The notes: generated from the letters alone by a model not told the origin. DNA of 8,341 nucleotides from Acetobacterium sp. (GCA_022013395.1 JAKLQL010000380.1:1-8341); one strand, 5' to 3'. Positions 1-6,452 are shown, numbered from the stretch's first letter. Made by a program: numbers and translations.

Positions 1-57
1 ACTGTGTTGATTGGTGAATAACATAACCAACCGGTCAATCCCGATACCTAAACCGCC
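1..57 (-). pseudogene. lysS: Lysyl-tRNA synthetase motif-3 fragment (partial, at window edge)
   Basis: On the minus strand this stretch encodes GGLGIGIDRLVMLFTNQHS and runs off the window. That is class II aminoacyl-tRNA synthetase motif 3 as found near the C-terminus of bacterial LysS, where the family reads GxGIGIDRxxMLxTN followed by SIRDVxxFP. The arginine of GIDR is the ATP-binding motif-3 residue. Nothing upstream in this frame resembles LysS: the preceding residues are GCLSAESIPGP, which is the phosphorylase reading frame shifted. So only about 19 residues are recognisable, and they have no start of their own. This is either the tail of a real lysS joined by deletion or an assembly artefact. 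The match to LysS is strong; calling it a functional gene is not supported. Confidence 0.7.
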
Positions 58-179
58 AGGGCCTGGTATTGATTCAGCACTGAGGCATCCGCCAGACAAT
101 TACCGGAAACCTCTTCTATTTTTTTTATAAAGTCGGCCTTGTAGGCTTCCTTTTTTTTGGTTCTTTCTGAAGCATTCAT
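48..179 (-). pseudogene. Glycogen phosphorylase-like N-terminal fragment, truncated
   Basis: An ATG at 177-179 follows an AAAGGA ribosome binding site (186-191, spacer 6) and opens a 43-codon frame ending in TAG at 48-50. The product begins MNASERTKKKEAYKADFIKK and continues with a segment ending NQYQALA. A lysine-rich start, then a xxDFIxKL-type helix, then a xxxYxALA segment is what I recall of the N-terminus of clostridial alpha-glucan phosphorylases, where the next residues would be xxVRDYI. The full enzyme (about 800 aa) degrades glycogen to glucose 1-phosphate using pyridoxal phosphate. Its place 31 bp after glgB on the same strand fits a glycogen operon. Homology stops at about position 57-66, where LysS sequence takes over in another frame. 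The identification rests on a short N-terminus plus context; the truncation is clear. Confidence 0.5.
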
Positions 180-210
180 AATCGTTCCTTTCAAGAAAGA
201 TGGTTGCTTT

Positions 211-2127
211 CTATTTTTTTACTTTAGCTTTTGGTTTTTTAACCGGTTCGGTTTGTTTTTTAGTGCTGGTTCGGGGGACAATCCCTTTTAGAATGATAAC
301 AGAAGAAGGTGGAATATTCAGGGAAACCGAATAGTCTTCTTCGTGAAGAGCGATAGTTTGAGCTTTCATGGTTTTTTTCGTTTTAAAACCGCTGCCACCA
401 TAGACGGGTTCATCCGAGTTAAAGGCCAGACGGTAATTACCGTCGGATGGTACCCCAACCTGATAATCCGTATAGTTGATGGGGCAGAAGTTGATAATGG
501 TAATTAGGGTATCTCTTTCGTCAGTGCTCATCCGTTTAAAAATAAGGATGCTTTGCTCACTATTGTTGGGTTCCAGCCATTTAAAACCTTCCCAGCTGTG
601 GTCATGGGTCCAAAGGGCGGGTTCTTTTAAATAGAATTTATTCAGGTCTTTAATATAGGTGTTAATCTCACCATGTTTTTCGTAATCCAGCAAAAACCAC
701 TCCAGGGATTCGTCCACCCGCCATTCTAAAAAGGGAGCAAATTCGTTGCCCATAAATGAGAGCTTTTTTCCAGGATGGGTCATTAAATAACCAAACAGCA
801 TGCGAAACTGATCAAATTTCATTTCATAGTCCCCGAACATCTTATCGAGAATGGTCAGCTTGCTGTGAACCACTTCGTCGTGGGATAGAGGGAGGATGAA
901 ATTCTCATTGAACGCGTAGGCCATCGAAAAGGTTAGTAGATTGTGAAAGCGATTCCTGAAGAACGGATCGGTTTTCATATAATTCAGGGTGTCATGCATC
1001 CAGCCCATATCCCATTTCAGGTTAAAGCCCAGCCCGCCCTTATCCACCGGCCAGGTGACCATGGGATAGGAGGTGGAGTCTTCCGCCGACATTATCGCAA
1101 AGGGAAAATCCCTGAAAATAATGGTGTTTAATTCTCTGAGAAAAGATAAGGCTTCCAGACGATCGGTGCCGCCCTGGGCATTGCGGAAGGGTTCGCCCTC
1201 CATGCCATGGTTTAACTCAATCATGCTGGCTACGCCATCGATGCGCAACCCATCCACATGGTAGCGGTCAAACCAGAAATAAGCATTGGAGATCAGAAAA
1301 TCCAGGACTTCCGGCTTGCCGTAATCAAAGGCCATGGTACCCCATTGGTTGTGTTCGGAGAATTCATACTGATTGGTTCCGTCAAAATGACGGAGACCCG
1401 GATCATCTTTACAGAAGTGACCGGGGACCCAGTCCAAAATGACGCCAATGCCAGCCTGGTGGCAGGTATCAATAAAATGCATCAGCCCTTGGGGGTCGCC
1501 GTAACGGCTGGTGGCAGCAAAATAACCAGTGAGCTGATAGCCCCAGGAACCGTCAAAGGGATGTTCCATAATTGGCATCAGTTCAATATGGGTGTAGTGC
1601 ATTTCCACCAGATAGGGAACCAGCTGTTCGGCCAGCTCATGATAAGTAAGGTAGCCGCCGTTTTCATTGCGCTTCCAGCTGCCAAGATGGACTTCATAAA
1701 TATTTACTGGCCTTTGGAGCCAGTTGATGTCATTTCTTTTGTTGCACCAGGTTTCATCCTGCCAGCCATAACCATCAAGCTCCCAGATAATTGAAGCGGT
1801 TTTGGGTTTGACTTCACTGTAAAAACCATAAGGATCGGCTTTATAGGCGATCGCACCGTCATTTTGGCGGACCGCATATTTGTAAAGCATTCCCTGGGAC
1901 AGCTCCGGAATGGTTAGTTCCCAAACGCCGGCAGAACCAGGAACAGAATTCATGGGCTTTTCATCAATATTCCAGTTGTTAAAATCCCCCACCACGGAAA
2001 CACCTTGGGCATGGGGTGCCCAAACCCGAAAGGTGACGCCATCTTCATGGAAATGGGCACCTAAATAATGGTAACTGAGATAACGTTTGTTTTTGGCTAA
2101 ATCGGTATTGGTATCGTTTTTGTTCAT
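211..2127 (-). CDS. glgB: 1,4-alpha-glucan branching enzyme (GlgB, GH13)
   Basis: This 638-residue protein makes the alpha-1,6 branches of glycogen in the cytoplasm by cutting an alpha-1,4 chain and transferring it. The domains in order are a CBM48 beta-sandwich (about 20-110, with FRVWAPHAQ and VVGDFNNW), the GH13 barrel (about 135-480) and a C-terminal beta domain (about 515-617). All four GH13 regions are present: DWVPGHF (232-238), DGLRIDGVASM (292-302, nucleophile D297), SAEDST (347-352, acid/base E349) and LSHDEVVH (414-421, stabiliser D417). E. coli GlgB is about 730 aa; this one lacks the extra N-terminal domain, as is common in Firmicutes. A Lys/Pro-rich tail (about 620-638) follows the last domain. 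GAAAGGA (2139-2145) lies 11 nt before the ATG, a slightly long spacer. The frame is intact, and the gene heads a probable unit with the phosphorylase fragment. Confidence 0.97.
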   Translation of the reverse strand: MNKNDTNTDLAKNKRYLSYHYLGAHFHEDGVTFRVWAPHAQGVSVVGDFNNWNIDEKPMNSVPGSAGVWELTIPELSQGMLYKYAVRQNDGAIAYKADPYGFYSEVKPKTASIIWELDGYGWQDETWCNKRNDINWLQRPVNIYEVHLGSWKRNENGGYLTYHELAEQLVPYLVEMHYTHIELMPIMEHPFDGSWGYQLTGYFAATSRYGDPQGLMHFIDTCHQAGIGVILDWVPGHFCKDDPGLRHFDGTNQYEFSEHNQWGTMAFDYGKPEVLDFLISNAYFWFDRYHVDGLRIDGVASMIELNHGMEGEPFRNAQGGTDRLEALSFLRELNTIIFRDFPFAIMSAEDSTSYPMVTWPVDKGGLGFNLKWDMGWMHDTLNYMKTDPFFRNRFHNLLTFSMAYAFNENFILPLSHDEVVHSKLTILDKMFGDYEMKFDQFRMLFGYLMTHPGKKLSFMGNEFAPFLEWRVDESLEWFLLDYEKHGEINTYIKDLNKFYLKEPALWTHDHSWEGFKWLEPNNSEQSILIFKRMSTDERDTLITIINFCPINYTDYQVGVPSDGNYRLAFNSDEPVYGGSGFKTKKTMKAQTIALHEEDYSVSLNIPPSSVIILKGIVPRTSTKKQTEPVKKPKAKVKK

Positions 2128-2160
2128 GATCTGACGTGTCCTTTCAGTACGAATTAAGCT

Positions 2161-2187
2161 ATTATAAAGCTCACGGTAGTTTTGTAA
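2161..2187 (-). promoter_or_regulatory. Candidate glgB promoter
   Basis: On the minus strand a perfect TATAAT (2161-2166) lies 34 nt upstream of the glgB start. The best -35-like hexamer is TTGTAA's complement, read as TTACAA (2182-2187), but the 15-nt spacer is short. The perfect -10 and the 193-bp gap after the membrane-protein gene suggest glgB has its own promoter. No clear terminator separates the two units. Confidence 0.35.
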
Positions 2188-2320
2188 TTACCTGCTAAAT
2201 AGAAAAACGAAGGCTTTTGCACCGTTGATGGTAACATTTTATCACAATCCTTCAATTTTGATCGTGCATCTTTTTAAACAAAGTAAATTTTTTTTAACAT
2301 ATACATGCAAAGTGTAACAC

Positions 2321-3175
2321 CTATAGTTTAAATGAGAATTCTTTGGTTTTATATAGAGACCAGTATAAATTGATTTTTCCACCCAAATTTAAAATCACAC
2401 AAATAAAGTATATTGCCACCATCAGGGCAAAAAGACCGCCAAGGCTGCCATATAGGGCCGTATATTTGCTGGAATGATTGATAAAAAGGGTGAAAATGCG
2501 AAAGGCAATATTCAGCCCCATGGTTGCAAAGAGTGCACCAGGCAGGGCATCCTTAAATTTTAACCGATGAGCCGGTGCCATCACATAAATCATATTAAAA
2601 ATGAAGGTTGAAACCAGCCAGGAAAAAATAACGGCAAAAAGGCTTAACAATGGGTAATAGTATGTATATAGCCCAATTTGTTTCAAAATAACAGCACCAA
2701 GGTCGGCACTGAAAATATAAGCAGCTGCGATTATCAGAATCGCCAGCGCAAAAAGAATCGTAAACAAAAATGAGTAAAGCCAGATTTGCATCAGGTTCCG
2801 GGTTTCTTTTCGGCCATAGGTTTGGTTGATGCCAATCATAACTGCTCGGGCCGCTAAAGTTGAAAAGAAGAAGCTAATCAAAATCAGGCTGACATTTGAG
2901 TTGGCAATTTGACTGGTCATGGTGTCCAGTAAGGTGGTGACATAGTCATAGGAAAGATTTGGCAAAAAAACCTTTAAAATATCATATAAATAGGTTTCAA
3001 AAGGCTTGATAAAATTCCCGATAAAAGAAATCAGAAAAAGCAGCAATGGGAAAAAAGCCAATAGCAGATAAAAAGACATTTGAGTACAAATTCCGGAGAA
3101 ATCGGTCTCTTCAAAATCTTCCATCAGAAAGAAACCCAGTTTGACAATTCTGAGATTTAAAATACGCTCAATCAT
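2321..3175 (-). CDS. YihY/virulence factor BrkB family membrane protein (second of pair)
   Basis: This 284-residue integral membrane protein belongs to the YihY/BrkB family (formerly linked to RNase BN), whose biochemical role is unsettled. Visible family features are the N-terminal TQMSFYLLLAFFPLLLFLIS segment (about 31-50), a charged GRKETR loop (121-126) after the second helix, an LPGALFATMG segment (about 211-220), and the C-terminal YGSLGG signature (242-247) followed by a helix ending in LGGKINLY. About six hydrophobic segments are expected (near 35-53, 96-113, 132-154, 170-198, 208-228 and 245-266). I chose the ATG at 3173-3175 over an in-frame ATG at 3235. The later start gives a typical family N-terminus (MIERILNL), has GGGGAA (3183-3188) 7 nt upstream, and overlaps the upstream stop by 8 bases (ATGATTGA). 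The longer start would lie 60 bases inside the preceding gene. Translation is therefore probably coupled to that gene. Confidence 0.9.
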   Translation of the reverse strand: MIERILNLRIVKLGFFLMEDFEETDFSGICTQMSFYLLLAFFPLLLFLISFIGNFIKPFETYLYDILKVFLPNLSYDYVTTLLDTMTSQIANSNVSLILISFFFSTLAARAVMIGINQTYGRKETRNLMQIWLYSFLFTILFALAILIIAAAYIFSADLGAVILKQIGLYTYYYPLLSLFAVIFSWLVSTFIFNMIYVMAPAHRLKFKDALPGALFATMGLNIAFRIFTLFINHSSKYTALYGSLGGLFALMVAIYFICVILNLGGKINLYWSLYKTKEFSFKL

Positions 3176-4016
3176 TGATTCGTTCCCCGCTTTCAGTGGC
3201 GCTGTTTCGGGATGAATAAAGATTAACCACACCACCTAAAGCCAGCGTAAAACTAATCAGATAGACAACAAAGAACAACGAAAAAGGCCCTTGCAAATTC
3301 AGGAAAAAGGTGCTGAAATTGATCGTTGCATTGGCAAAAATTGCATAAAGAACGAGAATAACAATCCAGCCGATGCTCACAAATAAACCACCGGGAAGGG
3401 CTTGAAAAAAGCTCAGATGATTCTTGGGAGCAAACATATAAATCAGCGTAAAAATAAGGGTCGGGATAATGACGATATAGATTAAACTAAAAAGTGTGAT
3501 AAAAATCGCAAATATATTGGATAGATTCAACGCGCCAAAAATAAAGCTGAACAGTTTTATTCCGAATAGATAGAAAAAAAGGGTAAAAAGAATAATCAAG
3601 AGAAAGAGGAACAGATAAATTATCGATTGGACCCAGAGTGAAACTAAACCTCTGGTTTCCTCCTGGCCGAAAATTCGGTTCAGGGAGGTAATCAGGGAAT
3701 GCATCGCCGAAACCGAGATATATAAAAGAAAGAATCCAATCACCAGATTCGTACTGGAGGATACCGGGTAGGTGGTGGCATTTTCCATTGCAAAATTCAC
3801 GTAACTCATAATCGATTCAGGTAAAACAATTGCTAGGGCAGCAAAAAACTGTTTATTAATACTCACCGAAAACCAGTTAATAAAATTGTAAAGCAACATT
3901 AAAAAAGGGATAAACGCCGAAAGGGTTCGAAAGGACATTTGGGCCGAAAGATTGACAATATTGTTTTTCTTTCCCTGGGTAATTAGAAAGCGGCTGAAGC
4001 ATTTTATTCTAGTCAT
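3168..4016 (-). CDS. YihY/virulence factor BrkB family membrane protein (first of pair, divergent)
   Basis: This 282-residue protein is predicted to have about six membrane helices (near 32-49, 91-110, 129-153, 166-193, 208-228 and 241-266). It shares the YihY/BrkB layout with its downstream neighbour: LSAQMSFRTLSAFIPFLMLL at the N-terminus, FGQEETRGL after helix 2, MFAPKNHLSFFQALPGG before helix 5, and a final helix ending LALGGVVNLY. The usual YGSLGG signature is replaced by LNLQGP, so this copy has diverged at the family's best-conserved site. The ATG at 4014-4016 is preferred: GGAGG (4026-4030) lies 9 nt upstream, whereas the ATG at 4023-4025 directly abuts that GGAGG and cannot use it. 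It is first in a two-gene unit and overlaps the next gene by 8 bases. The two are paralogues by architecture; whether they form a heteromer is speculation. Confidence 0.85.
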   Translation of the reverse strand: MTRIKCFSRFLITQGKKNNIVNLSAQMSFRTLSAFIPFLMLLYNFINWFSVSINKQFFAALAIVLPESIMSYVNFAMENATTYPVSSSTNLVIGFFLLYISVSAMHSLITSLNRIFGQEETRGLVSLWVQSIIYLFLFLLIILFTLFFYLFGIKLFSFIFGALNLSNIFAIFITLFSLIYIVIIPTLIFTLIYMFAPKNHLSFFQALPGGLFVSIGWIVILVLYAIFANATINFSTFFLNLQGPFSLFFVVYLISFTLALGGVVNLYSSRNSATESGERIND

Positions 4017-4025
4017 GGTATCCAT

Positions 4026-4030
4026 CCTCC
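4026..4030 (-). promoter_or_regulatory. Ribosome binding site deciding the start of the first BrkB gene
   Basis: A perfect GGAGG sits 9 nt before the ATG at 4014-4016 and 0 nt before the ATG at 4023-4025. Only the downstream ATG has usable spacing, so the protein should be 282 and not 285 residues. Confidence 0.75.
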
Positions 4031-4066
4031 AAATCCACTTGAAATTGTTTGGGTTTGTTGAGCCTT

Positions 4067-4095
4067 AGTATAGCATAGTTTATATTGGAATTGAA
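4067..4095 (-). promoter_or_regulatory. Candidate promoter of the BrkB pair (extended -10)
   Basis: On the minus strand TGCTATACT (4067-4075) is an extended -10 (TGn plus TATACT). A weak -35, TTCAAT (4090-4095), lies at a 17-nt spacer. It is about 50 nt upstream of the first BrkB start. The extended -10 would compensate for the poor -35. Confidence 0.45.
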
Positions 4096-4117
4096 GCGGA
4101 AGCGATAAAGTAAAAAA

Positions 4118-4147
4118 ATGGAAAGTTGGGAAAAAAGATGATATAAT
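4118..4147 (+). promoter_or_regulatory. Candidate aconitase promoter (extended -10)
   Basis: TGATATAAT (4139-4147) is a perfect extended -10. The best -35-like hexamer is ATGGAA (4118-4123) at an 18-nt spacer. Transcription would begin near 4154 and give a leader of about 95 nt. The leader is AT-rich, with a repeated GAAAATCAAG (4192-4201 and 4206-4215) and no strong hairpin or recognisable riboswitch. Confidence 0.5.
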
Positions 4148-4227
4148 AACTAAAAAAGGATTTAATTTAATAAAATAATAAATCACACCAAGAAAATCAA
4201 GCACTGAAAATCAAGAAAATTAGTTAT

Positions 4228-4234
4228 GGAAGGA
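4228..4234 (+). promoter_or_regulatory. Aconitase ribosome binding site with long spacer
   Basis: GGAAGGA ends 13 nt before the aconitase ATG at 4248, longer than the usual 5-10 nt. No closer purine-rich site is visible. The start itself is supported by the typical family N-terminus MGKTLTEKII. Confidence 0.5.
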
Positions 4235-4247
4235 ATTTGTAAACTAA

Positions 4248-6170
4248 ATGGGAAAAACATTAACAGAGAAGATTATTGCGGCACACCTTGTAGTGGGAGA
4301 AATGATCAAGGGGGAAGAAATCGGGATTCGGATCGATCAGACCCTGACCCAGGACTCCACTGGAACCATGGCATATTTGCAGTTTGAAGCAATGGAGGTT
4401 CCGCGGGTTAAAACAAAAAAATCCCTAGCCTATATTGACCATAACATGCTCCAGGAAGGTCCGGAAAACATGGATGATCACCGTTATATCCAAAGCGTGG
4501 CCAAAAAACATGGCGTCTATTATTCAAAACCGGGCAACGGCATCTGCCATCAGGTTCAGATTGAACGTTTTGGTGTACCGGGCGATACCCTGTTAGGATC
4601 AGACAGCCATACCCCCCCCGGTGGTGGCATCGGCATGCTGGCCATTGGTGCCGGCGGCCTGGATGTGGCCGTTGCCATGGCGGGAGATCCTTATTACACC
4701 ACCATGCCAAAAGTGGTGAAGGTTGAATTAACCGGTAAGCTCCGGACTGGCGTATCGTCAAAGGATGTGATCCTGGAAGTGTTACGTCAATGTACAGTAA
4801 AAGGCGGCGTTAACAAGGTTTTCGAATACACCGGCGAAGGCGTCAAAACCCTGACCGTACCTGAACGAGCCACCATTACCAACATGGGTGCTGAGCTGGG
4901 CGCAACCACCTCGGTGTTCCCATCAGATGAAATGACCAAACTGTTTTTGGAAGCCCAGGGCCGAGGCGGGGATTACATCGAATTATCCGCCGATGCCGAT
5001 GCTGTCTATGACGAAGTGGTTAAGGTTGACATGGATGTATTGGAACCTTTAACCGCCTGTCCTCACAGTCCCGACAAGGTGGTAAAAATTTCGGATATTG
5101 AAGGATTAAAGGTTGATCAGGTCGCTATCGGTAGCTGTACCAATTCGTCATGGTTGGATCTGATGAAGGTAGCTGCCATTGTCAAAGGCAAAACCGTGGC
5201 TGAAAATGTCTCCCTGGTTATTGCCCCGGGATCAAAACAAGTGTTAACGATGCTGGCCGAAAACGGCGCCCTAGCCGATCTGTTAAACGCCGGCGCCCGA
5301 GTGCTGGAATGCGGTTGCGGCCCTTGTATCGGCATGGGTCAGGCGCCATCAACGGATGCGGTGTCACTGCGAACCTTCAACCGAAACTTCTTTGGTCGTT
5401 CCGGTACCCCATCGGCCGACGTGTATCTGTTAAGTCCTGAAGCAGCCGCTATTTCAGCACTTGAAGGGGTTTTGACTAATCCTTTGGGAAAAATCAATCT
5501 GCCTGAAATTGCCATGCCAGAGAACTTTTTACTTAATGATACCATGGTGATGGCACCAGCGCCAGAAGGCACGGCAGTAGAAGTTATCAAAGGACCAAAC
5601 ATTAAACCGTTCCCGGCCACCAAACCATTGGAAAACACCGTTGCCGGCAAAGCGTTAATCGTTGTGGAAGACAATATTACCACCGACCATATTATGCCGT
5701 CCAACGCCAAACTATTGCCATACCGTTCCAATATTCCGTACCTGTCAAATTATTGCCTGGCTCCCTGCGATCCAGAATTCCCTAAGCGGGCATTGGATAA
5801 TGGCGGCGGATTTATTATCGGCGGATCAAACTACGGTCAGGGCTCCAGCCGTGAGCATGCCGCTTTGGCTCCCGTTTATCTGGGTATTAAAGGGGTAGCG
5901 GTTAAATCCTTTGCCCGGATTCACAAAAACAATCTGATCAATAATGGGATTCTGCCATTGGTATTTGCAAATGAAGCCGATTATGACACTATCGAACTCA
6001 ACGATGAATTGATCATTGATAATGCCCTGGATGCCGTTAGATCAGGAAAGGCCAACCTTGTCAACAAAACCAAAGGCTTAACTTATGTGATGCTGCTGGA
6101 AGTATCCGAACGTCAAAAAGAAATGCTGCTGGCCGGCGGGTTGATCAACCTGATCAAATTAAAAAAATAG
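4248..6170 (+). CDS. acn: Aconitate hydratase (short, about 640-residue type)
   Basis: This cytosolic [4Fe-4S] enzyme interconverts citrate and isocitrate through cis-aconitate. In an anaerobe without a full TCA cycle it would feed 2-oxoglutarate and glutamate synthesis. At 640 residues it matches the compact form annotated as Aquifex-type putative aconitase, not the roughly 900-residue AcnA. Key parts are GSDSHTP (117-123, substrate-binding D119/H121), cluster cysteines C297 (in GSCTNSS) and C357/C360 (in CGCGPCIGMG), active-site arginines R379 and R384 in NRNFFGRSG, and the swivelling C-terminal domain with DNITTDHIMPS (475-485) and GSSREHAAL (532-540, catalytic serine and arginine). All catalytic groups appear intact. 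Homoaconitase and isopropylmalate isomerase share the fold, but the covalently joined swivel domain and these motifs favour aconitase. No citrate synthase or isocitrate dehydrogenase is adjacent. The gene has its own promoter and terminator. Confidence 0.95.
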   Translation: MGKTLTEKIIAAHLVVGEMIKGEEIGIRIDQTLTQDSTGTMAYLQFEAMEVPRVKTKKSLAYIDHNMLQEGPENMDDHRYIQSVAKKHGVYYSKPGNGICHQVQIERFGVPGDTLLGSDSHTPPGGGIGMLAIGAGGLDVAVAMAGDPYYTTMPKVVKVELTGKLRTGVSSKDVILEVLRQCTVKGGVNKVFEYTGEGVKTLTVPERATITNMGAELGATTSVFPSDEMTKLFLEAQGRGGDYIELSADADAVYDEVVKVDMDVLEPLTACPHSPDKVVKISDIEGLKVDQVAIGSCTNSSWLDLMKVAAIVKGKTVAENVSLVIAPGSKQVLTMLAENGALADLLNAGARVLECGCGPCIGMGQAPSTDAVSLRTFNRNFFGRSGTPSADVYLLSPEAAAISALEGVLTNPLGKINLPEIAMPENFLLNDTMVMAPAPEGTAVEVIKGPNIKPFPATKPLENTVAGKALIVVEDNITTDHIMPSNAKLLPYRSNIPYLSNYCLAPCDPEFPKRALDNGGGFIIGGSNYGQGSSREHAALAPVYLGIKGVAVKSFARIHKNNLINNGILPLVFANEADYDTIELNDELIIDNALDAVRSGKANLVNKTKGLTYVMLLEVSERQKEMLLAGGLINLIKLKK

Positions 6171-6197
6171 TCCGAAAATAATCTGATAAATTAAAAT

Positions 6198-6243
6198 AAA
6201 TCGCCAATTTTAGGGTAAATAGCCACTAATTGGCGATTTTTTT
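6198..6243 (+). terminator. Rho-independent terminator of the aconitase gene
   Basis: A perfect 12-bp stem, AAATCGCCAATT (6198-6209) with AATTGGCGATTT (6228-6239), encloses an 18-nt loop and runs into a T tract (6237-6243). It starts 28 nt after the aconitase stop and makes that gene monocistronic. Confidence 0.9.
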
Positions 6244-6294
6244 AAATAGTTTTAAGCGATTAATGACAATATTTTAAAAAAGCGAACAATGGTT

Positions 6295-6401
6295 GCTTTG
6301 ATGTCTGTTTGCACAAACAATTTTGTAACGTGTAGGTGAACAGTCTATCGACTGTACGCCGTACAGTGTAAAAATTGTTTCGTGTAAACAGGCAACGAAG
6401 C
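6295..6401. repeat. 107-bp nested inverted-repeat element of unknown nature
   Basis: The left arm (6295-6324, GCTTTGATG to AATTTT) and the right arm (6371-6401, AAAATTG to ACGAAGC) are imperfect inverted repeats: 25 of 31 aligned columns match, with one gap. Of the five mismatches, three would be G-U pairs in RNA read from the plus strand. The core between them holds two overlapping hairpins, ACAGTC-TATC-GACTGT (6340-6355) and ACTGTAC-GCC-GTACAGT (6351-6367). No coding frame or T tract accompanies it. It lies 51 bp upstream of the AIM24-family gene and 51 bp after the aconitase terminator. It could be a structured RNA or leader, a miniature inverted-repeat element, or a regulator-binding region. 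I recognise no known family. Confidence 0.7.
6351..6367. promoter_or_regulatory. Perfect 17-bp palindrome, possible operator
   Basis: ACTGTACGCCGTACAGT has 7-bp perfect arms around a 3-bp centre, the size and symmetry of many TetR-type operators. A third ACAGT lies at 6340-6344. It is inside the larger dyad element and upstream of the AIM24-family gene. No regulator gene is present in the window, so the operator reading is inference. Confidence 0.35.
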
Positions 6402-6442
6402 TCAGGGCTAGTTAATTAACAATTACTAAGTTTTAAAAATGT

Positions 6443-6447
6443 GGAGG
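6443..6447 (+). promoter_or_regulatory. Ribosome binding site deciding the AIM24 start
   Basis: GGAGG within GTGGAGGGGAAA lies 5 nt before the ATG at 6453. An in-frame GTG at 6441 overlaps this site and so is not the likely start. Confidence 0.85.
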
Positions 6448-6452
6448 GGAAA

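Noticed and set aside
1258..1794. A 178-codon plus-strand frame opposite glgB
   Set aside because: It is antisense to the GH13 catalytic domain, has no ribosome binding site or recognisable family, and its composition mirrors the glgB codons.
2209..2253. A possible minus-strand terminator between the BrkB pair and glgB (GAAGG/CCTTC followed by GTTTTT)
   Set aside because: The stem is only 5-6 bp around a 35-nt loop, too weak to call.
3176..3235. A 20-codon N-terminal extension of the second BrkB gene from an ATG at 3235
   Set aside because: It lies inside the end of the upstream gene, adds residues unlike the family's N-terminus, and a better-placed start with GGGGAA upstream exists at 3175.
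4013..4204. A 63-codon minus-strand frame upstream of the BrkB pair
   Set aside because: It crosses the candidate promoter and the GGAGG site of the first BrkB gene, has AT-driven hydrophobic composition and no ribosome binding site.
4226..4400. A short out-of-frame ORF starting at an ATG just before the aconitase start
   Set aside because: It has no ribosome binding site of its own and overlaps aconitase coding sequence in another frame with no sign of selection.
5339..5731. A 130-codon minus-strand frame opposite the aconitase gene
   Set aside because: It is a shadow of conserved aconitase coding sequence with no start signals or family resemblance.
6295..6401. An integron attC site or CRISPR repeat pair
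   Set aside because: The arms lack the RYYYAAC/GTTRRRY ends of attC, there are only two inverted copies and no regularly spaced direct repeats, and no integrase or cas gene is present.
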